Part shown: positions 1 through 8,988 of the stretch, piece after piece | Numbering within the stretch: position 1 is the stretch's first letter | How the letters are laid out: each line of letters opens with the position of its first letter | Assembly (NCBI RefSeq): GCF_000022325.1 | Contig: NC_012034.1 | Coordinates: forward strand, 1,320,501 to 1,384,500 | Reading direction: 5' to 3' | DNA length: 64,000 nucleotides | Origin: Caldicellulosiruptor bescii DSM 6725 | Lineage (GTDB): Bacteria; Bacillota; Thermoanaerobacteria; Caldicellulosiruptorales; Caldicellulosiruptoraceae | The notes under the pieces: model-generated | Database searches by the model: none | What the model saw: the letters and a program-made list of their open reading frames with translations, nothing else | Told to the model about the DNA's origin: nothing | Made by a program: the position numbers and the translations under genes

Positions 1-447
1 TGTTTTTATAAGAGCAAGTTCACGAGCTTTTGGGAAGGAATACCCTTCTTTCAAATAACTTTTCAAACTTGACTTAAAATCATCTTCTTCAAATGCTAAA
101 TGTTTAGCAGTTTCTTTAAGCTTGTCTATATCACCACATTCTGAGCCAAAAACAATAAAGTCAACACCAAGCTGGTTTAAAATGGATATTGCACCATATG
201 CGAATATTTCAGCACTATTGCAGGCATATGCGAATGGAAGCTCAAAGATGACATCTACCCCGTTTAAAATAGCCATCTTTGTCCTTGCCCATTTATTTAC
301 AATTGCAGGTTCTCCTCTTTGAATAAAGTTACCGCTCATTACGCCCACAACTATGTCTGCATTTGTTATTTCTCTTGTCTTTTGCAAATGGTATAAGTGT
401 CCATTGTGAAAAGGGTTATATTCTACTATAATACCAGCAACTCTCAT
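1..447 (-). CDS. tmcAL: tRNA(Met) cytidine acetate ligase (TmcAL/YlbM), 5' part only
   Basis: The first 149 codons of a minus-strand gene that runs off the left edge. Translation from the ATG at 447 begins MRVAGIIVEYNPFHNGH. The EYNPFHNGH segment is the HIGH-like nucleotidyltransferase motif of the YlbM/TmcAL family, and SGNFIQRGEPA follows near residue 40, as expected. Family members activate acetate with ATP and make N4-acetylcytidine at the wobble base of elongator tRNA(Met). A good ribosome site (AGGAAGGG on the minus strand) lies just upstream. The reading frame is open to the edge. Divergent from the acyl-CoA dehydrogenase operon across a 188-bp gap. The family is clear; the 3' two thirds cannot be judged. 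Confidence 0.92.
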   Translation of the reverse strand, partial: MRVAGIIVEYNPFHNGHLYHLQKTREITNADIVVGVMSGNFIQRGEPAIVNKWARTKMAILNGVDVIFELPFAYACNSAEIFAYGAISILNQLGVDFIVFGSECGDIDKLKETAKHLAFEEDDFKSSLKSYLKEGYSFPKARELALIKT

Positions 448-512
448 TTTGTAACCCTTCCTCAGGACAGTTTTTTATATGAAGTATGATATCAAAAAAT
501 AGTCACAAAATA

Positions 513-545
513 CAATAATTATTGTTACTAAATAAACTCAATAAT
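513..545. repeat. Palindrome and third half-site, CAATAAT type
   Basis: CAATAATTATTG at 513-524 is a perfect 12-bp palindrome. A third CAATAAT at 539-545 forms a second inverted repeat with the ATTATTG at 518-524. The group sits just upstream of the likely promoter of the acyl-CoA dehydrogenase operon, in the divergent gap, so it could be an operator. Such AT-rich palindromes also arise by chance in this base composition. Confidence 0.35.
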
Positions 546-564
546 GCAAAAATTGTATGAATGT

Positions 565-594
565 TTGACAATAAAGAATTTCATCTGATAAACT
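565..594 (+). promoter_or_regulatory. Probable sigma-A promoter of the acyl-CoA dehydrogenase operon
   Basis: TTGACA at 565-570, an 18-base spacer, then TAAACT at 589-594. A start of transcription near 601 would lie downstream of the ATG at 561. This supports the GTG at 636, which has AGGAGG at 618-623, as the real start of the dehydrogenase. Confidence 0.5.
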
Positions 595-635
595 ATGAAG
601 AAGGATACTGCAAAAGTAGGAGGCGAATTTTTAAG

Positions 636-1781
636 GTGGAATATTTTTTAAGTGAAGAACAAAAGATTATAAAGAAACTTGCAAAAAGGATTTCAGATGA
701 ATACGTGTCAAAGGTTGCAATAAAATATGACAAAGAAGGCATATTTCCAAGAGATATATTGGACCTTTTAGCATACACAGAGCTCACTGGTGTATACATT
801 CCTAAAGAGTACGGTGGGTTTGGTGGCGGTGTTATGGAAATGTGCCTTGTTGTAGAAGAGCTTTCAAGAAATTGTGCAGGTGTTGCGGTATCATACGCTG
901 CAACAGCTCTGGGTGCATATCCCATAATTCTTTATGGTAAAGAAGAACAAAAGGAAAAGTATTTACCTAAGATAGCAAAAGGAGAGTTGATAGCCGCGTT
1001 TGCATTGACAGAAGCTGATGCTGGAAGCGATGTGAGCAGTATAAAGACAACTGCAGAGAAAAAAGGAGATTATTATATTTTAAATGGCAGCAAGCACTGG
1101 ATAACAAACGGCGGTGAAGCTGACGTGTATGTGGTTTTTGCAGTGACCGATAAATCAAAAGGACCACGCGGAATTTCAGCTTTCATTATAGAAAAGGGAT
1201 ATGAAGGGTTTTATTGCGGTAAAAAAGAGGACAAGATGGGCATAAGAGCATCTTCTACCACAGAACTTATATTTGAAGATTGTAAAGTGCCCAAGGAAAA
1301 TATTTTAGGTCGTGAAGGGACAGGATTTATTATTGCAATGAAGACGTTTGACAGGACACGACCTGGAGTGGCTGCAATGGCTGTTGGGATTGCTCAAGGT
1401 GCTTATGAGCATGCAATCAGATATGCAAAAGAAAGAGTCCAGTTCGGACAACCTCTTTCATCCTTTCAGGCAATTCAGCATATGCTTGCTGACATGTACA
1501 TAAACATCGAAGCTGCAAGATCTCTGCTTTATTCAACATGCCGAATGATTGATAGTGGTGCAAAGGATTTTTCAAAGGAATCTTCAGCGTGCAAAGTTTT
1601 TGCATCTGATGTTGCTATGAAGGTCACTACTGATGCCGTTCAAATTATGGGTGGAAATGGATATGTTAAAGACTATCCGGTTGAAAAGATGATGAGGGAT
1701 GCTAAAGTGACTCAGATATTTGAAGGAGCAAATCAAATTCAGAGAAATATTATTGCCTCTGAAATCATAAAAGAGTATTAA
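636..1781 (+). CDS. Acyl-CoA dehydrogenase (butyryl-CoA dehydrogenase-like)
   Basis: FAD enzyme that oxidises or reduces short acyl-CoA at the alpha-beta bond, passing electrons to or from ETF, here encoded next door. The 381-residue length from GTG 636 fits the family. An upstream in-frame ATG at 561 would add 25 unrelated residues and lies at the promoter. Visible are the FAD/substrate region [11 protein letters not shown], the WITNGG segment, and near the C-terminus [12 protein letters not shown], whose Glu matches the catalytic base of short-chain acyl-CoA dehydrogenases. First gene of an operon with etfB and etfA (gaps of 33 and 36 bases). No thiolase, crotonase or hydroxyacyl-CoA dehydrogenase lies nearby, so the true substrate is open. 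Confidence 0.9.
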   Translation: MEYFLSEEQKIIKKLAKRISDEYVSKVAIKYDKEGIFPRDILDLLAYTELTGVYIPKEYGGFGGGVMEMCLVVEELSRNCAGVAVSYAATALGAYPIILYGKEEQKEKYLPKIAKGELIAAFALTEADAGSDVSSIKTTAEKKGDYYILNGSKHWITNGGEADVYVVFAVTDKSKGPRGISAFIIEKGYEGFYCGKKEDKMGIRASSTTELIFEDCKVPKENILGREGTGFIIAMKTFDRTRPGVAAMAVGIAQGAYEHAIRYAKERVQFGQPLSSFQAIQHMLADMYINIEAARSLLYSTCRMIDSGAKDFSKESSACKVFASDVAMKVTTDAVQIMGGNGYVKDYPVEKMMRDAKVTQIFEGANQIQRNIIASEIIKEY

Positions 1782-1814
1782 AATCCTAAAGACTTGAGGA
1801 GGAGTTTTTGAAAG

Positions 1815-2603
1815 ATGAAAATTCTTGTGTGTATAAAACAAGTCGTTGATCCGGAAAAGGTGGAGTATAATCCTGAAACCAGGACAATAAAAAGAAATGC
1901 TCAGCATTTGATGAACAATCCTGCTGACCTTAGCGCTTTAGAATTTGCTCTTAGAATAAAAGATGTTAATAAAGATGTTCATATCACAACCCTTTCAATG
2001 GGTCCTGTTGAGTGTGAAAGCAAAATAAAAGAACTTATAGAGGTTGGTTGTGACAGCTGTGTGCTTTTGAGTGATAAAAGACTTGCTGGTTCTGATGCGT
2101 ATTCTACTGCGTATGCGCTGGCAAAGGCTATTGAAAAGCTTGGCAATTTTGACTTGATACTGTGTGGTGAGTCTTCCTTAGATGGTGAGACATCTATTGT
2201 TCCACCTCAGATAGCAGAGTATCTTAATATTCCTCACATATCATTTGCGACTAATATAAAAGTTTCTGATTTGCAACACGTTGAAATTGAAAGAAAATTT
2301 AAAAATCAACTATTTAGGTTTGAGGTAAAACTGCCTGCGCTGATTTCTGTCAAGAAAGATAGTGCTTTTCTCAGGCTTCCAAAACTGAGCTTAATGATAA
2401 AAGCTCTTTCTTATACTCCTCAAATTATTAGTTTAGATGATTTAGAAAACTTTGATTTTAGCAAAGTAGGAGCAGAAGGTTCAAAAACCTCGGTAAATAG
2501 GTTTGTTGAACAAAGCTTTGAAGATGTTAAATGTGAAATCTATGAAGATATTGAAGATGCTCAAATAGAGTGTATAGCTAACCTTGTTATGAGATTCTTA
2601 TAA
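1815..2603 (+). CDS. etfB: Electron transfer flavoprotein beta subunit
   Basis: 262 residues, the usual EtfB length. It starts MKILVCIKQVVDPEKVEYNP, the standard EtfB N-terminus, and carries NPADLSALEFALRIKD and, near residue 120, a CGESSLDGETSIVPPQIAE loop. Canonical mitochondrial-type EtfB differs in that loop, and the DGET version resembles the one in anaerobes whose ETF binds NADH in place of AMP. From sequence alone, electron bifurcation is only an inference. AGGAGGAG sits ahead of the ATG. Forms the ETF dimer with the next gene and serves the preceding dehydrogenase. Confidence 0.93.
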   Translation: MKILVCIKQVVDPEKVEYNPETRTIKRNAQHLMNNPADLSALEFALRIKDVNKDVHITTLSMGPVECESKIKELIEVGCDSCVLLSDKRLAGSDAYSTAYALAKAIEKLGNFDLILCGESSLDGETSIVPPQIAEYLNIPHISFATNIKVSDLQHVEIERKFKNQLFRFEVKLPALISVKKDSAFLRLPKLSLMIKALSYTPQIISLDDLENFDFSKVGAEGSKTSVNRFVEQSFEDVKCEIYEDIEDAQIECIANLVMRFL

Positions 2604-2639
2604 AAAACTTCAATTTCATAAGGGGGACTAAAAAGAGAA

Positions 2640-3644
2640 ATGGAACATGTGATATTTGTGCCGGCAATTTATCATGTTGATGAAATCTCACAACTTGCTT
2701 CTTTTCTTTCTTTCATTGAGAGCAGAATTACAGTTAAAGATAAAAAAATTATTTTATACCTATATTCGAATAGACAAGTGGAAGATAAGGATATCAATTT
2801 CCTAAAGACTCTTCCATTAAGTCAAATTGTTATCTGTAAAAATGAACTTTTTTCAGACTGGGAATGGCCTTACATCGAAGCTATAACCCAGCATATAAAT
2901 ACAATAAAACCTCATGCTGTCATTTCAATATCAAGCGATTTTATAAAGTCAATTTTAGCAAGAGTTGCTGCACGCTTTTCATGTGGGTTTGCTGTTGATT
3001 GTACAGACCTTATTTTTGATGAGAGTACTCATAACTACAGTTTTTTAAAGCCTGCATATGCAGGAAATATAAACGCTGAGATTTTAGTCAAAAATTCTTC
3101 TATTGTCTTTGCTACGTTAAAAATAAAAAATGTAGCTGAATGTTCTTTTGAGACCATTGATAGTAAAGTAGAGATTGTTGAAAGTCTCTTTGAGAACTTT
3201 GAGCCTTTTTCTGGCAGAATTAAGATTATTGAAAAAAATTTAGCTCAGAATATTGATAACAAACTTGAAAGTGCTAAAATAGTTATTGGTGTAGGAAGGG
3301 GAATCAAAGACAAGGAAAATTTAAAATATGCTTTTGAACTTGCAAATATCTTAAACGGTGCGGTGGGTGTCACGCGGCCGCTTGTTGACATGGGCTGGCT
3401 TGACAAAGAATATCAAATTGGTCAAAGTGGCAAGATTGTATCACCACAGATATATTTTGCTTTTGGTGTTTCGGGTGCAGCCCATCATATTTGTGGGATT
3501 GGCAATCCAAAACTCATAATAGCAGTTAACAAAAACAAAGATGCGCAGATTTTTAAAATTGCTCATTACGGGATTGTAGCAGATGCTACCTCTGCTATGA
3601 AAAGTTTTATAAAAGCTTTTAAAAGTAGGCTCAAAGACTGCTGA
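2640..3644 (+). CDS. etfA: Electron transfer flavoprotein alpha subunit
   Basis: 334 residues. The C-terminal FAD domain is clear: VGVGRGIKDKENL, then GAVGVTRPLVDMGW, YQIGQSGKIVSPQIYFA and GVSGAAHHICGI, which are the FAD-contacting segments of EtfA. The N-terminal half is more diverged than usual and is poor in the common EtfA motifs, but has the expected length. It lacks an N-terminal ferredoxin extension. Pairs with EtfB to carry electrons between the acyl-CoA dehydrogenase and a cellular donor or acceptor. Confidence 0.93.
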   Translation: MEHVIFVPAIYHVDEISQLASFLSFIESRITVKDKKIILYLYSNRQVEDKDINFLKTLPLSQIVICKNELFSDWEWPYIEAITQHINTIKPHAVISISSDFIKSILARVAARFSCGFAVDCTDLIFDESTHNYSFLKPAYAGNINAEILVKNSSIVFATLKIKNVAECSFETIDSKVEIVESLFENFEPFSGRIKIIEKNLAQNIDNKLESAKIVIGVGRGIKDKENLKYAFELANILNGAVGVTRPLVDMGWLDKEYQIGQSGKIVSPQIYFAFGVSGAAHHICGIGNPKLIIAVNKNKDAQIFKIAHYGIVADATSAMKSFIKAFKSRLKDC

Positions 3645-3676
3645 TTTTTTGAGGTGCACTGGAGGAAGTTTAAGTA

Positions 3677-4564
3677 ATGCAAAGAAAATTTTCAGTATAT
3701 GTTCTTTTAATAACAATTGCTTTCTTTCTTTTTTTAAGTGGATGTTCGTATCTATTTCAAACTTCTGACTTTTGGGGAACAAATTCAGCCCAGTTTTTAG
3801 ATAAGCAAATATGTAGTGTATTTTTTTTGGATGTAGGTCAGGGAGATAGTATACTGATAAAAACACCCGAAAATAAGTTTGTATTGATTGACTCAGGACC
3901 GAATTCTGCTGAACAGGATGTTTTACAAACCTTAGATAGATTAAATGTCAAAAAATTGGATGTGGTGATTGCAACTCATCCGCATGAGGACCATATTGGC
4001 AATATGGACAAGATTATTTCTAAATATGACATAGAAAGATTTTATACAACAAATAAAACAACAAATACTCAGACATTTGAGGATATGCTAAACGCACTGA
4101 AGAAAAAGAACCTAAAGATTTCAATTGCAAGACCATTTGATAGACTGAAATTAAATGGTGTTACGTTGACTTTTTTGTCACCTCTTAAAGATTATGATGA
4201 TTTGAATGATTCAAGTGTGGTTGTCATGCTTGAATTTGCGGGAAAAAGGGTGTTATTTACTGGCGATATTTCACAGAATGTGGAATATGACATAGTAAGG
4301 AATGTTCATGATATAAAGGCAGATGTTTTGAAGGTTTCTCATCATGGAAGCTATGCTGCAACTTCAAGTTTATTTTTAGAAAAGGTAAATCCCAAAGTGG
4401 CTATCATAAGTGTGGGAAAAGACAATCCGTACGGTCATCCGCACTCATCCACAATAAGGAGATTGGAGAAATTTAAAGTTAAAATATTTACAACAGAACA
4501 AAATGGCAACATTGCTGCACTGATATTCCCAGATGGCACATTAAAACTCATCACCCAGAGATAG
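3677..4564 (+). CDS. Secreted lipoprotein with ComEC-type metallo-beta-lactamase domain
   Basis: 295 residues. The N-terminus MQRKFSV... leads into a hydrophobic stretch and the lipobox FLSGCS, so Cys23 is the likely lipidated residue. From about residue 45 follows an MBL-fold hydrolase: FLDVGQGDSILI, THPHEDHIGN (metal ligands), LFTGDI, VSHHGS and GHPH. This is the arrangement of the soluble C-terminal domain of ComEC/Rec2, but here free-standing and anchored outside the membrane. No ComEC transmembrane channel is present. The neighbours are etfA upstream and the polysaccharide cluster downstream (19-base gap to the Wzz-like gene). Probably a phosphodiesterase or nuclease; the substrate is unknown. 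Confidence 0.82.
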   Translation: MQRKFSVYVLLITIAFFLFLSGCSYLFQTSDFWGTNSAQFLDKQICSVFFLDVGQGDSILIKTPENKFVLIDSGPNSAEQDVLQTLDRLNVKKLDVVIATHPHEDHIGNMDKIISKYDIERFYTTNKTTNTQTFEDMLNALKKKNLKISIARPFDRLKLNGVTLTFLSPLKDYDDLNDSSVVVMLEFAGKRVLFTGDISQNVEYDIVRNVHDIKADVLKVSHHGSYAATSSLFLEKVNPKVAIISVGKDNPYGHPHSSTIRRLEKFKVKIFTTEQNGNIAALIFPDGTLKLITQR

Positions 4565-4582
4565 AAAGGAGAAAAGCCAAAA

Positions 4583-5368
4583 ATGATTTATATATTCAAG
4601 AAGAGAATTAAGGATATAGTAGTAATAGTTATATTATTTTTGATACTATCAGCTGTGGTTGTACAATTTTTTACAAAAACATTGTGGACAGCTGAGACAA
4701 ACCTAAGGCTTGATAATAATCTTTTAAATCCGTTCAACTTCAATACTTCATCACCCGACGTTTCCAATATGGTGCAAGGTCTGTATTCCAACGTGACTGC
4801 ATTGGATTTGAACAAAGAATACTTAGAGATGGTGGCGCTAAACCCTCCTTTTATTGACTATGTCACAAGCAGATATGGTGAAGATGAGAGATTTGGGGTT
4901 TTTATTGAACCTAAAGCTTCAAAGAGCGGTATAAACTATGTTGTTGTAAAAGCTGTTGCAGATTCACAGACTGCTGCTCAGAATATGCTAAATGAATATC
5001 TCAAAAGTTTGGATAACCAGGTAATCTCAGATTTGAAAAGTAAGTCAGAAGCTGCTCAAAAACTTTTGGATGAGCTTTTGCTTGAAAGAAGCAAATATGA
5101 AAAGACCAGTTTGACTTCAAGTGAACAAGAACAGCTAAGCCAGATCTCAGCTGCTATAAGTCTTATAAAGTGGGTAAATAGTCATTACAACAAAGTGATT
5201 GATTTGAAAAGTGCCATTTATCAATATGGAAAAGTAAAGGTATATGAGTCTGCTGGTAGCAAGTTTGAAAAGGCTTTAAGAGTTGTTGCTGGAATGCTGG
5301 CAGGTGTGATTGTTGCAATTTTGTATGTAATATATAGAGAGAGAAAATATATTATCCAGAATTTATAA
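4583..5368 (+). CDS. Polysaccharide co-polymerase (Wzz/chain-length determinant-like)
   Basis: 261 residues with one membrane helix at each end (about 12-31 and 232-250) and a long charged, partly coiled-coil extracellular middle (about 140-185 rich in K, E, S, L). This is the topology of Wzz/CapA-type chain-length regulators. No C-terminal tyrosine-kinase domain is present, and no separate kinase gene follows. It opens the run of nucleotide-sugar and polymerase genes, where such a regulator would set polymer length. The assignment rests mainly on topology and context, since the sequence is diverged. Confidence 0.7.
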   Translation: MIYIFKKRIKDIVVIVILFLILSAVVVQFFTKTLWTAETNLRLDNNLLNPFNFNTSSPDVSNMVQGLYSNVTALDLNKEYLEMVALNPPFIDYVTSRYGEDERFGVFIEPKASKSGINYVVVKAVADSQTAAQNMLNEYLKSLDNQVISDLKSKSEAAQKLLDELLLERSKYEKTSLTSSEQEQLSQISAAISLIKWVNSHYNKVIDLKSAIYQYGKVKVYESAGSKFEKALRVVAGMLAGVIVAILYVIYRERKYIIQNL

Positions 5369-5412
5369 TTTTTTCTAAATATCAAAATTAGAATGGAGAT
5401 GAGGATTTAAAA

Positions 5413-6522
5413 ATGATCTCGCTTATTGATTTGAAAAGACAGTACAAAAGCATTTCACAGGAAATAATAGAACGTGTGAAAGAAGTCTTTGAAAGCGGAC
5501 AGTATATTTTAGGACCAAAAGTTGCAGAGTTTGAGAAAAAGTGTGCTGAATATCTGAATGTAAAACACGCAATAGGTGTTGGAAATGGTACAGATGCCCT
5601 TGTCATAGCACTTGAAAGCCTTGGTATAGGAAAAGGTGATGAGGTTATAACCACTCCTTTTACCTTTTTTGCAACAGCTGAGGCAATAGTGAGAGTGGGT
5701 GCAAAACCAGTTTTTGTTGACATTGACCCTCTGTCGTACAACATAGACCCTGAAAAGATAGAAGAGAAGATTTCTGAGCGCACAAAAGCTATTATTCCTG
5801 TCCATATATTTGGTCAAGTGTGTGACATGAAGAAAATAGTACAAATTGCCAAAAAGTATAACTTGTATATTATCGAAGATGCCTGCCAAGCATTTGGTGC
5901 TGAATTTGAAGGAAAAAAAGCTGGTACAATTGGAGATGTGGGATGTTTTTCATTCTTTCCCACAAAGAACTTAGGCGGGTTTGGCGACGGTGGTCTGATT
6001 GTAACAGATTCTGACGAGATTGCCTCAAAAGCAAGGATGCTCAGACAGCATGGTTCTAAAAAGAAGTATTACAATGAGATGATAGGATTTAACAGCAGAC
6101 TTGACGAGGTGCAGGCAGCTATATTACTTGTGAAAATTAAATATATTGACATGTGGAATAGAAGGAGAATAGAAATAGCTCAAAAGTTTTCTCAAGAGCT
6201 AAAGCTCGATGGGCTTGTTACCCCAAAAAAGTGCAATAATTTTGAGTTTGGACACATATATCATCTATATATTCTCCAACATGAAAAAAGAGATCTTATA
6301 ATGGAATATTTAGCTCAGAAAGGAATTGCAACAGGCATATATTATCCTGTGCCGTTGCACTTAACCAAAGCTTTGAGCTTTTTAGGACATAAAGAAGGTG
6401 ACTTTGAGGTTGCCGAAAGGCTATGCAGACGGTCATTTGCAATTCCAATGTTTCCTGAACTGACTGATGAAGAAATAGAGTATATAACAACTTCAATAAA
6501 TCAATTTGGAGGGAGTTTATAA
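5413..6522 (+). CDS. wbpE: UDP-2-acetamido-3-oxo-glucuronate aminotransferase (DegT/DnrJ/EryC1 family)
   Basis: 369 residues, PLP-dependent sugar aminotransferase. Visible are GVGNGTDAL near residue 55, IIEDACQAFGA near 153-163 (PLP-stacking Asp) and FFPTKNLGGFGDGG, in which Lys185 should form the Schiff base. It would aminate the 3-keto sugar made by the WbpB-type enzyme. Overlaps the start of the next gene by one base. The family is certain. The WbpE role is inferred because the wbpA, wbpB and wbpD partners are all adjacent; other DegT enzymes act on different sugars. Confidence 0.85.
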   Translation: MISLIDLKRQYKSISQEIIERVKEVFESGQYILGPKVAEFEKKCAEYLNVKHAIGVGNGTDALVIALESLGIGKGDEVITTPFTFFATAEAIVRVGAKPVFVDIDPLSYNIDPEKIEEKISERTKAIIPVHIFGQVCDMKKIVQIAKKYNLYIIEDACQAFGAEFEGKKAGTIGDVGCFSFFPTKNLGGFGDGGLIVTDSDEIASKARMLRQHGSKKKYYNEMIGFNSRLDEVQAAILLVKIKYIDMWNRRRIEIAQKFSQELKLDGLVTPKKCNNFEFGHIYHLYILQHEKRDLIMEYLAQKGIATGIYYPVPLHLTKALSFLGHKEGDFEVAERLCRRSFAIPMFPELTDEEIEYITTSINQFGGSL

Positions 6523-7835
6523 TGAATGAAATTGCACAAAAACTTCTTGAGAAGATTGAGAGCAAAACAGCAGTGATTGGAGTTGTGGGGCTTGGGTATG
6601 TGGGACTTCCACTGGCTGTCGAGAAAGCAAAAGCAGGGTACAAGGTTATTGGATTTGATATACAGCAAAAGAGAGTTGACATGGTAAACAGAGGCCAAAA
6701 TTATATAGGCGATGTTGTGGACAAAGAACTTGCTGATCTTGTAAAGGAAGGTAGAATCTTTGCCACAACTGACTACAGCAAAATTAGTGATGTTGATGCT
6801 GTTGCTATATGCGTTCCCACTCCACTTGATAAATACAAACAGCCAGATATTTCATATGTTGTGAATTCTACAAGGGAGATTGCAAAATACCTTCATAGAG
6901 GAATGTTGGTTGTTTTAGAGAGTACTACATATCCGGGGACAACTGAAGAAGTGGTAAAACCTATCTTGGAAGAAAGTGGGCTAAAATGCGGTGAAGATTT
7001 CTTTTTAGCTTTTTCACCTGAGAGAGTTGATCCAGGCAACAAGGTATATAACACAAAGAACACACCAAAGGTTGTGGGCGGGGTAACAAAAACATGTACT
7101 GAGATAGCCGCAAGACTTTACGAAAATGTGTTGGAAGGAGAAGTATTCAGGGTCAGTTCCCCACGAGTTGCAGAAATGGAAAAAATTTTGGAAAACACCT
7201 TCAGAAATATAAACATTGCGCTTGTAAACGAAATGGCTATTTTGTGCGAAAGGATGAACATTGACATTTGGGAGGTCATTGAGGCAGCAAAGACAAAACC
7301 ATATGGATTTATGGCATTTTATCCCGGACCGGGGCTTGGTGGCCATTGCATACCGATTGACCCATTTTATCTTACTTGGAAAGCGCGTGAATATGATTAT
7401 CATACAAGACTTATTGAAATAGCTGGCGAGATAAACAACTATATGCCAGAGTACGTGGTTGAAAGAGTTATGAAAATTCTCAACAAATTCAAAAAACCTT
7501 TGAACGGTTCAAAAATTTTAATTTTAGGTGTGGCATACAAAAAAGATATTGATGATATAAGAGAGTCACCTGCATTGAAAATTATTGAGATTTTTGAAAA
7601 AGAGAATGCAGAGGTAGAATACAATGACCCATATGTACCGAGTTTTACTTATAATGGCAAACAATATTTATCGGTAGATTTTACAGCAGAGTCGCTCAAA
7701 AAGTATGATATAGTTGTTATCACAACAGACCACTCAAAATATGATTATAAGTTTATCGTAGAGAATGCTAATCTCATTTTTGATACAAGAAACGCTACAA
7801 AAGGTATAAAATCTGACAAGGTTTATAAACTATAA
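6522..7835 (+). CDS. wbpA: UDP-N-acetylglucosamine 6-dehydrogenase (nucleotide-sugar dehydrogenase)
   Basis: 437 residues. An N-terminal Rossmann motif, VGLGYVGLPLA, begins near residue 21. Further on are VPTPLD, LESTTYPGTTEE and the active-site Cys segment GPGLGGHCIPIDP near 265-277, with LGVAYKKDIDDIRESPA in the C-terminal domain. This is the UDP-Glc/UDP-GlcNAc/UDP-ManNAc dehydrogenase family, which oxidises C6 to a carboxylate in two NAD steps. The neighbouring wbpB, wbpD and wbpE genes point to UDP-GlcNAc as substrate, giving UDP-GlcNAcA. Confidence 0.88.
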   Translation: MNEIAQKLLEKIESKTAVIGVVGLGYVGLPLAVEKAKAGYKVIGFDIQQKRVDMVNRGQNYIGDVVDKELADLVKEGRIFATTDYSKISDVDAVAICVPTPLDKYKQPDISYVVNSTREIAKYLHRGMLVVLESTTYPGTTEEVVKPILEESGLKCGEDFFLAFSPERVDPGNKVYNTKNTPKVVGGVTKTCTEIAARLYENVLEGEVFRVSSPRVAEMEKILENTFRNINIALVNEMAILCERMNIDIWEVIEAAKTKPYGFMAFYPGPGLGGHCIPIDPFYLTWKAREYDYHTRLIEIAGEINNYMPEYVVERVMKILNKFKKPLNGSKILILGVAYKKDIDDIRESPALKIIEIFEKENAEVEYNDPYVPSFTYNGKQYLSVDFTAESLKKYDIVVITTDHSKYDYKFIVENANLIFDTRNATKGIKSDKVYKL

Positions 7836-7863
7836 AAAATTCAACGTAATGGAGGATTTGTTG

Positions 7864-8988
7864 ATGGAGAAGTTAAAAATTTGTCTTGTTGGGTGTGGGA
7901 GAATATCATTCAAACATGCTGAGGCTTATGCTAACAACTATGACCAGCTTGAGGTTGTGGGTTTTTGTGACTTAGATAGCCAAAAAGCTTTGAGGACAAG
8001 ACAAAAGTATTATGAACTGCTTGCAACCAAAGGAATTGAAATAAAAAAGGATATACCCATATATACAGATTATATAAAGATGTTAAAAGAACAAGAATGT
8101 GACATAGTTGATATAGCGACATACAGTGGCTGCCATGCTGAGCAAACACTTGTTGCTTTAGATTTTAACAAGCATGTGATTGTAGAAAAGCCTATGGCAC
8201 TTTCGATAGAAGATGCAGATTTGATGATTAAAAAAGCAAGAGAAAAGAAGAAGGTACTTAGTGTATGTCTGCAAAACAGGTTTAACAAAAGTGTGCAAAA
8301 ACTTAAAAGTACTATTGATAGTGGCAAATTCGGTAAGATACTGTACGCCGTTGCAAGCATTAGATGGAATAGGAACGATGAATATTACAGGCAAGATAGC
8401 TGGAGAGGAACATGGGAACAAGATGGCGGTGCACTTATGAACCAATGCACCCACAACATTGACCTTTTGCAATGGATAATAAGTTCTGAGGTTGACGAGA
8501 TTTATGGTGACATAGAAACATTTTTAAGACCTATTGAAGCAGAGGATACAGGCTTTGCCATCTTGAAATTCAAAAGTGGAGCAAGAGGTATTGTTGAAGG
8601 GACTACATGTGTTTGGCCTTCAAATTTGGAAGAGACGCTCAGTGTATTTGGTCAAACAGGAACAGCAGTGCTTGGTGGTACATCGGTTAACAGAATTGTT
8701 GTGTGGCGTGTGCCTGATGAGGATGAAAAAGAGGCTTTAGAAAAGTTTACCGAAAATCCAGACAATGTATACGGGTTTGGTCACACTCCTTTTATCAAGA
8801 ATGTTATTGAAGCCATCAAAAGAGGAGAAAATCCACTGGTAACTGGAGAGGAAGGTAAAAAGTCGCTTGAGATAATCCTGGGTATTTATAAATCTGCAAT
8901 TGAAAAAATACCAATAAAACTGCCACTTACTAACTTTTCGACAATGGATATGAAAAAAGCTTATGAAAGGCAGAGGTTGGTAAGATGA
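7864..8988 (+). CDS. wbpB: UDP-GlcNAcA 3-dehydrogenase (Gfo/Idh/MocA family)
   Basis: About 374 residues. The N-terminal NAD-binding fold begins MEKLKICLVGCGRISFKHAE, followed by VEKPMALS near residue 105, the family's EKP motif. I place the start at ATG 7864: GGAGG at 7851-7855 is correctly spaced for it and would be inside the gene if the ATG at 7849 were used. In the WbpA-B-E-D pathway this enzyme oxidises C3 to a ketone for the aminotransferase. The product assignment depends on context; the family alone covers many sugars. Overlaps the next gene by four bases (ATGA). Confidence 0.83.
   Translation: MEKLKICLVGCGRISFKHAEAYANNYDQLEVVGFCDLDSQKALRTRQKYYELLATKGIEIKKDIPIYTDYIKMLKEQECDIVDIATYSGCHAEQTLVALDFNKHVIVEKPMALSIEDADLMIKKAREKKKVLSVCLQNRFNKSVQKLKSTIDSGKFGKILYAVASIRWNRNDEYYRQDSWRGTWEQDGGALMNQCTHNIDLLQWIISSEVDEIYGDIETFLRPIEAEDTGFAILKFKSGARGIVEGTTCVWPSNLEETLSVFGQTGTAVLGGTSVNRIVVWRVPDEDEKEALEKFTENPDNVYGFGHTPFIKNVIEAIKRGENPLVTGEEGKKSLEIILGIYKSAIEKIPIKLPLTNFSTMDMKKAYERQRLVR

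Noticed and set aside
561..635. A 25-residue N-terminal extension of the acyl-CoA dehydrogenase from ATG 561
   Set aside because: It overlaps a TTGACA promoter, has no ribosome site and does not resemble the family, while GTG 636 has AGGAGG upstream.
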